A stretch of 47,409 nt of DNA. It comes from CAYLYU01 sp964501925. Lineage in GTDB: Bacteria; Pseudomonadota; Zetaproteobacteria; Mariprofundales; Mariprofundaceae. Under the pieces are notes generated by a model. That model searched no databases. It had not been told where the DNA came from and saw only the letters and a program-made list of their open reading frames with translations. The stretch's first letter is position 1. Every line of letters begins with the position of its first letter. Position numbers and translations under genes: made by a program. Below are positions 42,499-47,409 of the stretch, one piece after another. Where the stretch lies: assembly GCA_964501925.1 (NCBI GenBank), contig CAZCTM010000014.1, forward strand, positions 1-47,409. Direction: 5' to 3'.

Positions 42499-43935
42499 TC
42501 AATCCGGCAACTCGGTCTCACCCATCAAGCAGGCATCCACGGCCCGGGCAGCAAGCCTGCCTTCACGAATGGCCCACACCACAAGGGATTGCCCTCGCCT
42601 CATATCACCGCAGGAAAACACCTTATCAACGCTGGTCAGAAAACCGGACGATGTTGAAACATTGCCACGAGGATCCTTTTTCAGACCGAGTTCCTCGATT
42701 GGCCCCTCATGAACGGGGTGGGCATATCCCATGGCCAGCAGCACCAGCTGGCAGTTGATCAGGCGCCGGGAGTTCGCGACCGGCATCTTGTCCCAGCCAC
42801 CACCCGGACGGCGCACCCACTTGATGCGTTCCATCTCGACAGCGGTGACGTGCCCGTCGTCACCAACAAAGCCAATGGTATTAAACCCCCACAGGCGCTG
42901 GCAGCCCTCCCGATGTGAATCCGATGTGCGTACCTTGCCAGAGGGGCCCGGCCAGACCGTAAGCGGATCCACATCCAGAGGCGGCATGGTGTGATACTGG
43001 ATCTGAGTGACTGTGCGTGCACCCTGACGGTTGGCGGTCCCCACACAGTCGGAACCTGTATCCCCACCTCCGATGATGACCACGTCCTTGCCTTTCGCGC
43101 TGATCGCTGGTCCCTCAATGGGATCACCGGCAATGCGCAGATTCTGCTGAACCAGATAATCCATGGCGAAATGGATCCCTTCCAGATCCCTGCCAGGCAC
43201 GTGAAGATCACGCGGTTGTTCGGCACCGCAGGCAAGAACAATTGCATCAAAATCCTCCAGGAGCCTTTTTGCAGGAACATCCACGCCCACGTGCACGCCC
43301 GTGTGAAATTCAACCCCCTCGGCCTTCATTTGCTTCAGACGACGATCAATCAGCCACTTCTCCATCTTGAAATCAGGGATGCCAAAGCGAAGCAGCCCTC
43401 CGATGCGAGTGTTCTTTTCCAGCACCCGCACGGCATGCCCGACCCTCGCCAACTGCTGGGCGCAGGCCAGGCCGGCCGGCCCGGAGCCGATGATGGCGAC
43501 ATGCCTGCCCGTCTTGCGCCTGGGCAGCTCCGGTGTGACCCATCCGCAACGCCAGGCATGCTCGATGATGGCATTTTCAATGGCCTTGATGGTGACAGGA
43601 GCCCGGGAGAGCTCCAGGGTGCATGATTCCTCGCAGGGTGCCGGACAGACACGGCCGGTAAACTCCGGAAAGTTGTTCGTGCTGTGGAGGAATTCGGCTG
43701 CCTGCCGCCACCGTTTCCGATAGACGAGGTCATTCCAGTCGGGGATCAGATTGTGGGTCGGGCAGGCCTGCTGGCAAAAGGGGATGCCACAATCCATGCA
43801 GCGCGCGCTCTGTCTCTCGCACTGCCCGGTTGTAAGGATTGAAACGAACTCCCGCCAGTGGCTCAGGCGTTCCCTGACCGGCTGGCGCTGTGGTTCAACG
43901 CGGCGAACTTGCTTGAAAGCGGTTGGCTCTCCCAT
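42499..43935 (-). CDS. gltD: Glutamate synthase small subunit-like protein
   Basis: This 478-residue flavoprotein channels electrons from NADPH via FAD and 4Fe-4S clusters to a large subunit. The N terminus has the cysteine blocks CMDCGIPFCQQACPTHNLIP and RVCPAPCEESCTLEL. The FAD site is VAIIGSGPAGLACAQQLARVGHAVRVLEKN and the NADPH site is VVIIGGGDTGSDCVGTANRQG. The large subunit gltB, usually adjacent, is absent, so it either works with a distant GltB or has another partner. A perfect TATAAT lies nine bases before the ATG on the minus strand, and no Shine-Dalgarno is visible. Confidence 0.92.
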   Translation of the reverse strand: MGEPTAFKQVRRVEPQRQPVRERLSHWREFVSILTTGQCERQSARCMDCGIPFCQQACPTHNLIPDWNDLVYRKRWRQAAEFLHSTNNFPEFTGRVCPAPCEESCTLELSRAPVTIKAIENAIIEHAWRCGWVTPELPRRKTGRHVAIIGSGPAGLACAQQLARVGHAVRVLEKNTRIGGLLRFGIPDFKMEKWLIDRRLKQMKAEGVEFHTGVHVGVDVPAKRLLEDFDAIVLACGAEQPRDLHVPGRDLEGIHFAMDYLVQQNLRIAGDPIEGPAISAKGKDVVIIGGGDTGSDCVGTANRQGARTVTQIQYHTMPPLDVDPLTVWPGPSGKVRTSDSHREGCQRLWGFNTIGFVGDDGHVTAVEMERIKWVRRPGGGWDKMPVANSRRLINCQLVLLAMGYAHPVHEGPIEELGLKKDPRGNVSTSSGFLTSVDKVFSCGDMRRGQSLVVWAIREGRLAARAVDACLMGETELPD

Positions 43936-43944
43936 ATCAATGGT

Positions 43945-43950
43945 ATTATA
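43945..43950 (-). promoter_or_regulatory. Consensus -10 just before gltD
   Basis: On the minus strand this is TATAAT, all six bases, and nine bases separate it from the gltD ATG. No clear -35 is seen 16-18 bases upstream and there is no Shine-Dalgarno, so transcription could begin almost at the start codon. Confidence 0.4.
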
Positions 43951-44125
43951 GACAGCCTCACCTCGTTGCCCGCGGGCGTCCTTAACCTGGAAGCTTGCTT
44001 CACGATGCAGCCCTCATCATCCGGCTGCATCAGCCGAAACCCATCGTGGCACAATTCCTGAAGCTGCTCTAGAATGGGGGTCATCCTGAAGACGGTACCG
44101 GCAACGGACCGAAGCGGAAGGTTCA

Positions 44126-44923
44126 ATGAGTGAGAAAAAACGCGTCACGGCGGCGACGCTTCTGCGCGCCAAGCAGCGTGGCGAAAAAACCGTATGGCTG
44201 ACGGCCTATGATGCAGCATCTGCCCGCATTGCCGAGCAGGCAGGGGTGGATGTGCTGCTTGTCGGTGACTCCCTGGGCATGGTTTGCCTGGGTCTTGATT
44301 CCACCATCCCCGTAACCCTGGACATGATGATCCATCACACTGCGGCCGTTGTGCGCGGCAGGGAAAACAGCTGGGTGGTCTGTGATCTCCCCTTCGGCAC
44401 CTATCAGAAAAGCCCGGAACAGGCCTTTGACACATGCACCCATGTTCTGCAGAAGACCGGCTGTGATGCGGTCAAGCTGGAAGGCGGTCAACCGATGGCC
44501 GGGACCATCCAGTTCCTGGCAGACCGCGGTGTTGCGGTTGTCGGGCACATCGGTTTAACCCCTCAGTCGGTCAAGAAGTTTGGCAGCTACCGCAAACGCG
44601 GGTCAAACGAGATTGAGCGCAAGGCCATCATTGAGGATGCGCTGGCCGTCGAAGCGGCAGGGGCAGTGGCTGTCGTCCTGGAGTGTATCCCCGAAAGCCT
44701 GGCAACCGAGGTTACAACCAGTCTCTCCATTCCGACGGTAGGCATCGGCGCCGGTGCGGGCTGCAACGCGCAGGTCCTGGTCTGGCACGACCTGCTTGGC
44801 ATGTCGGCAAGAAACCCGTCCTTCGCCCCGGCCTACGAGCGTGTACGCGAACGTATGGTGTCGGCCATAGGAAACTGGGCAGAGGATGTGCGTCTGGGCA
44901 GATTTCCGGCGGACAAGTCGTGA
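44126..44923 (+). CDS. panB: 3-methyl-2-oxobutanoate hydroxymethyltransferase
   Basis: PanB makes ketopantoate from 2-oxoisovalerate and methylenetetrahydrofolate, the first step of pantothenate synthesis. The 265-residue protein shows WLTAYDAASARIAEQAGVD, LLVGDSLGMV with the metal Asp, PFGTYQKSPEQAF, AVKLEGG, VVGHIGLTPQS and VLECIPESLA. GGAAGG lies a few bases before the ATG. It overlaps panC by 4 nt (GTGA). panE, which supplies the next step, is not in the window. Confidence 0.96.
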   Translation: MSEKKRVTAATLLRAKQRGEKTVWLTAYDAASARIAEQAGVDVLLVGDSLGMVCLGLDSTIPVTLDMMIHHTAAVVRGRENSWVVCDLPFGTYQKSPEQAFDTCTHVLQKTGCDAVKLEGGQPMAGTIQFLADRGVAVVGHIGLTPQSVKKFGSYRKRGSNEIERKAIIEDALAVEAAGAVAVVLECIPESLATEVTTSLSIPTVGIGAGAGCNAQVLVWHDLLGMSARNPSFAPAYERVRERMVSAIGNWAEDVRLGRFPADKS

Positions 44924-45762
44924 AAATCATCAAGTCACCGGACCGGCTTCGTGCTTACCTTCCGAGCCTGCATGAAACGGGACGGATTGCCCTTGTGCCG
45001 ACCATGGGTTGCCTGCATCAGGGGCACCTGAAACTTGTTGATGTGGCAAAAAAACATGCTGACTTCGTGGTGGTCAGCATCTACGTCAACCCCACCCAGT
45101 TCGGCCCTGCTGAGGATTTCACAAAGTATCCCCGCACCCCCGACCAGGATATCTCCCTCTGCCGGGATGCGGGAGTGGATGTCCTGTTCATGCCCGAGCG
45201 ACTCTATGCCGATGATGGTCCGCTGGTTTCCCTCCGGGTCACGGAACTGAGCAACTGCCTGTGCGGAAGGTCAAGGCCCCATCACTTCAACGGCGTTGTC
45301 ACGGTTGTAGCCATCCTGTTCAACCTCGTTCAGCCGGATGTCGCCGTGTTCGGGGAGAAGGACTATCAGCAGCTCGTCATCATCAGGCGCATGGTGACGG
45401 ATCTTTCCTTTCCGGTGGAGGTCATCGGCGTCCCCACCGTCCGTGAAACAGATGGTCTGGCGCTCAGCAGTCGAAACACGTATCTGGACGAAAGGGAGCG
45501 AATGATCGCCGGCAGCCTGTATCGTTCCCTGAAGAAGATCAATGAGGACATCCGTGCCGGAGAAAGGGACATTCCCCAGCTCGTGGAGCGGGCGCGCAGC
45601 CGTCTTGCCGCCAACGGCATTGAACCCGAATACCTCGAAATACGGGAAGCGGAAACGCTGAAAACGCTTGGAACCCTGGGAGCGAAACCCGCCCGGGCGT
45701 TCATCGCCGCCAGGATTGGCAAGGCCCGTCTGATTGATAATATTCCTCTGGAGCAACCATGA
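44920..45762 (+). CDS. panC: Pantothenate synthetase
   Basis: PanC joins pantoate and beta-alanine with ATP. GTG 44920 gives MKIIKSPDRLRAYL and 280 residues, the normal length; the frame is open much further upstream inside panB, but that has no family match. Motifs are VPTMGCLHQGHLKLV (the HIGH-like site; most homologues read MGALHEGH, so the Ala to Cys and Glu to Gln changes are mild), YVNPTQFGPAEDFTKYPR, RPHHFNGVVTVV, FGEKDYQQL and LALSSRNTYL. It overlaps panB (GTGA) and panD (ATGA). Confidence 0.96.
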   Translation: MKIIKSPDRLRAYLPSLHETGRIALVPTMGCLHQGHLKLVDVAKKHADFVVVSIYVNPTQFGPAEDFTKYPRTPDQDISLCRDAGVDVLFMPERLYADDGPLVSLRVTELSNCLCGRSRPHHFNGVVTVVAILFNLVQPDVAVFGEKDYQQLVIIRRMVTDLSFPVEVIGVPTVRETDGLALSSRNTYLDERERMIAGSLYRSLKKINEDIRAGERDIPQLVERARSRLAANGIEPEYLEIREAETLKTLGTLGAKPARAFIAARIGKARLIDNIPLEQP

Positions 45763-46142
45763 AAGTCACCATCCTGAAATCAAAATTGCACCGTGCCACG
45801 GTCACGCATGCCGAACTGGACTATGAAGGATCCTGCGCCATCGACCAGGATCTGATGGAGGCGGCAAACATCCTCCCCTTCGAGCAGCTGCACATCTACA
45901 ACATCGCAAACGGTGAACGGTTTACCACCTATGCCATCCCGGCAGCCAGAGGCTCCGGCTCCATCGGAATGAACGGTGCCGCGGCACACAAGGCCGGCCC
46001 CGGCGATCAGGTGATTATCTGCACCTACTGCGAGCTTTCCATAAACAAGGCCAGGGTATTCAAACCCGAACTGGTATATGTGGATGGCGATAACCGCATC
46101 ACCCACAGGAGCCGTGGACAGCTGGCGGCTATTCGAACCTGA
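45759..46142 (+). CDS. panD: Aspartate 1-decarboxylase precursor
   Basis: PanD makes beta-alanine from aspartate for PanC. The 127-residue proenzyme cuts itself between Gly24 and Ser25 (DYEGSCAID), which turns Ser25 into the pyruvoyl group. Lys9 (KSKLHRATVTHAELDY) and NGERFTTYAI, GSGSIGMNGAAAHKAGPGDQVII are family blocks. All three pan genes overlap by 4 nt, so equal expression is likely. Its last 14 bases overlap the end of the convergent thrB. Confidence 0.96.
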   Translation: MKVTILKSKLHRATVTHAELDYEGSCAIDQDLMEAANILPFEQLHIYNIANGERFTTYAIPAARGSGSIGMNGAAAHKAGPGDQVIICTYCELSINKARVFKPELVYVDGDNRITHRSRGQLAAIRT

Positions 46143-47070
46143 ATCCGCGCCAGAAAAGGAGCTTGTTCCGGTATTCCTCCGGTTCCTTGATCCGGACCAT
46201 TGACCCCTCCCTGGGATGGAACGCGTCGTAAAGGCGTGAGACCCAGAAACGCAGTGCCGCCAGCCTGAGCAAACCCGGAAATGCCTCTTTCTCTGCGGCG
46301 GTCAGTCCGCGCGCCTTCTCATACCCTCTGAGCAGGGCCTCGATCCTGTGGCTGTCCCCGCATCCCGCCCGGATGGCAAGGGCATTGGCGGCAATGGCCA
46401 GATCGTAGGCGAAGAAACCGTCGCAGGCATAATAAAAGTCAATCACGCCACTGACTTCATCCCCCACGAACAGAATGTTATCGCAGAAATAGTCGGCATG
46501 GATCACACCCGAAGGCAATGATCCCGCTGCAGCCTGCCGCTGCCATGCCAACTCGTCCTCGAGCAGACCTGCGGCATCCGACCCATAGCGGTCCCGCACC
46601 TCTTGCAGCAGACTGTTGCCGGTTACGGTGATCCATTCGAGAAATGTGGGGTTGGCACGGCGCTCGGGGAAATCAAGGCCCTTCAGGTGCAATTCACCCA
46701 GAACATGTCCGGCGGACTCGAGCTGTTTGAGGTCGAGCTCGTCGAGTGTCCGGCCAGGAAGACAGGAAACAAGGCATCCCTTCTTGCCCCGATAATCGAA
46801 CAGCAGGGAACCGTTATGGCCGGCCTGGACGGCGGGACAGGGAAACCCGTTTGCTGAAAGATGGCACATCAGATGCATGAAGTAAGGCAGCTCTTCGGTG
46901 TTCATGCGCTCGAAGATCGTCAACACAAAGCGTCCCCGCTCGGTGTCCACAAAAAAATTGCTGTTTTCAATCCCGGCAGCAATGCCCGAAAACCCCAGCA
47001 GGCCACCCAGATTGTAACCGGCCAGGATGGCCGCCACATCCTGCTGGCTCAGATTAGTATATACTGACAT
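46129..47070 (-). CDS. thrB: Homoserine kinase, APH-fold type
   Basis: This 313-residue kinase of the aminoglycoside-phosphotransferase fold matches the TIGR00938 homoserine kinase group found in many proteobacteria, which is unrelated to the GHMP-type ThrB of enteric bacteria. GIAAGIENSNFFVDTERGRFVLTIFE is the start of the N-lobe, GVIHADYFCDNILF holds the catalytic Asp and Asn, and GVIDFYYACDGFFAYDLA the metal Asp. It phosphorylates homoserine on the way to threonine, downstream of LysC. GGGAAG lies five bases before the ATG. The 3' ends of thrB and panD overlap by 14 nt. Confidence 0.92.
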   Translation of the reverse strand: MSVYTNLSQQDVAAILAGYNLGGLLGFSGIAAGIENSNFFVDTERGRFVLTIFERMNTEELPYFMHLMCHLSANGFPCPAVQAGHNGSLLFDYRGKKGCLVSCLPGRTLDELDLKQLESAGHVLGELHLKGLDFPERRANPTFLEWITVTGNSLLQEVRDRYGSDAAGLLEDELAWQRQAAAGSLPSGVIHADYFCDNILFVGDEVSGVIDFYYACDGFFAYDLAIAANALAIRAGCGDSHRIEALLRGYEKARGLTAAEKEAFPGLLRLAALRFWVSRLYDAFHPREGSMVRIKEPEEYRNKLLFWRGFRFE

Positions 47071-47255
47071 ATTGCTTCCCTCATGACACCCGCCTTGCCC
47101 TCCAGTTCAGGCCTGTGATGATTGTGTGGCCTCCCCTCACCGCTTGCAAGCACCTGTGCTGGTTCATCAAATATGAGACACGAGAAGTTCATGCAGCCCT
47201 CATTCGGTTAGGGGTGGCCGGATACGTTGCGGATGAAATGAAGTTTAAGGCCTAG
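47071..47255. other. Right-end intergenic stretch with a tiny open frame
   Basis: Little is recognisable. One open frame, ATG 47118 to TAG 47255 on the plus strand (45 residues, ending RLGVAGYVADEMKFKA), has no family I know and no Shine-Dalgarno. It is in the same frame as the RHS-like remnant that follows the TAG, so it might be debris of the same region, but its composition is not RHS-like. No terminator, tRNA or repeat was seen here. Confidence 0.3.
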
Positions 47256-47409
47256 TGCGTCCGGCTGGCACTTGCAGATGTCGGCAACATCACTTTCAAG
47301 ACCGGTCTCGGCTATTACGCCTATAACGCGAATCACCCGCACGCGGTGTCCGGCGTGGCCGGATTCACTCTCAGCTACGATGCCAACGGCAACTTCGTTT
47401 CGGGTGCGG
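47256..47409 (+). pseudogene. RHS/YD-repeat protein fragment, cut by the window end
   Basis: The frame reads DVGNITFKTGLGYYAYN, then HPHAVSGVAG and YDANGNFVSGA. These are typical RHS/YD repeats (GNITxKxxxGxYxYN...PHAV...YDANGN). A TAG lies directly upstream in the same frame (47253-47255) and no start codon follows it, so this is either a displaced C-terminal piece of an RHS gene or the head of a broken one. The window ends inside it. RHS genes encode large shell proteins that carry polymorphic toxins. Confidence 0.7.

Noticed and set aside
44047..44065. Sigma-54 promoter upstream of panB (TGGCAC then CTGAA)
   Set aside because: TGGCAC fits the -24 box but the -12 box should be TTGC and reads CTGA; panB has no known need for sigma-54.
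43863..44126. 87-residue minus-strand open frame between gltD and panB
   Set aside because: It overlaps gltD in another frame, has no recognisable domain, and its length is expected by chance in GC-rich sequence.
47055..47066. AGTATATACT palindrome at the thrB start as an operator
   Set aside because: It lies inside the first codons of thrB and is a short AT palindrome with no second copy seen.

Overview
The window looks like a piece of a gammaproteobacterial chromosome that is rich in housekeeping genes. Pointers are the lysC-csrA neighbourhood, a TIGR03623-type AddB-like protein, DUF1841, DUF3683, AmgK, a DNA-repair UvrC and a complete panBCD set. I cannot name a genus. The window starts and ends inside repeat-like or truncated sequence (an IS-like scrap at the left, an RHS fragment at the right), so it may be a whole assembly contig.

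Layout. (1) Positions 1-3772 are accessory. A small coiled-coil gene is followed by a stand-alone restriction-type PD-(D/E)XK protein, in sequence that is visibly more AT-rich than the rest. A decayed IS3-family (IS407-group) element follows, with intact ends and a CCCC target duplication, and then a class I methyltransferase. (2) 3858-6783, plus strand: uvrC and a two-helix membrane protein with an altered class III cyclase domain. (3) 6837-10703, minus: a giant FAD/Fe-S/CCG oxidoreductase (DUF3683), divergent from an aspartate aminotransferase and an MgtC/DUF4010 membrane protein (10779-13293, plus). (4) 13467-23399, minus: def, a fused ACP/acyl-AMP ligase/PlsC protein, ribD, comEC, exbB, exbD, lysC, csrA and a Fur-family gene with a Fur-box-like operator. 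(5) 23517-25002, plus: gluQ and a single-domain cNMP-binding-fold protein. (6) 25032-38784, minus: a twelve-gene block mutM, argS, SPOR, amgK, trmB, DUF4438, nitrilase-like, DUF1841, DUF6111-like, AddB-like, AddA-like, SelW-like, with many 4-nt overlaps. (7) 38849-42450, plus: a double cNMP-fold protein, then a coupled SPOR protein, cytoplasmic gamma-glutamyltransferase and folK. (8) gltD (minus), panB-panC-panD (plus) and a convergent, overlapping thrB (minus), then the RHS remnant.

How the genes work together: panBCD makes pantothenate, using beta-alanine from PanD. LysC and ThrB act in the aspartate-family pathway, and the aminotransferase can supply aspartate. FolK and RibD serve folate and flavin synthesis. 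UvrC, MutM and the AddAB-like pair cover excision repair, base repair and double-strand-break processing. No tRNA, rRNA or CRISPR array was seen. The most unusual material is the ACP-ligase-PlsC fusion, the set of cyclic-nucleotide proteins with altered key residues, the SelW-like gene coupled to AddAB, the chain of 4-nt-overlapping genes of unknown function behind trmB, and several start codons that lack a Shine-Dalgarno and sit just after a -10-like hexamer.
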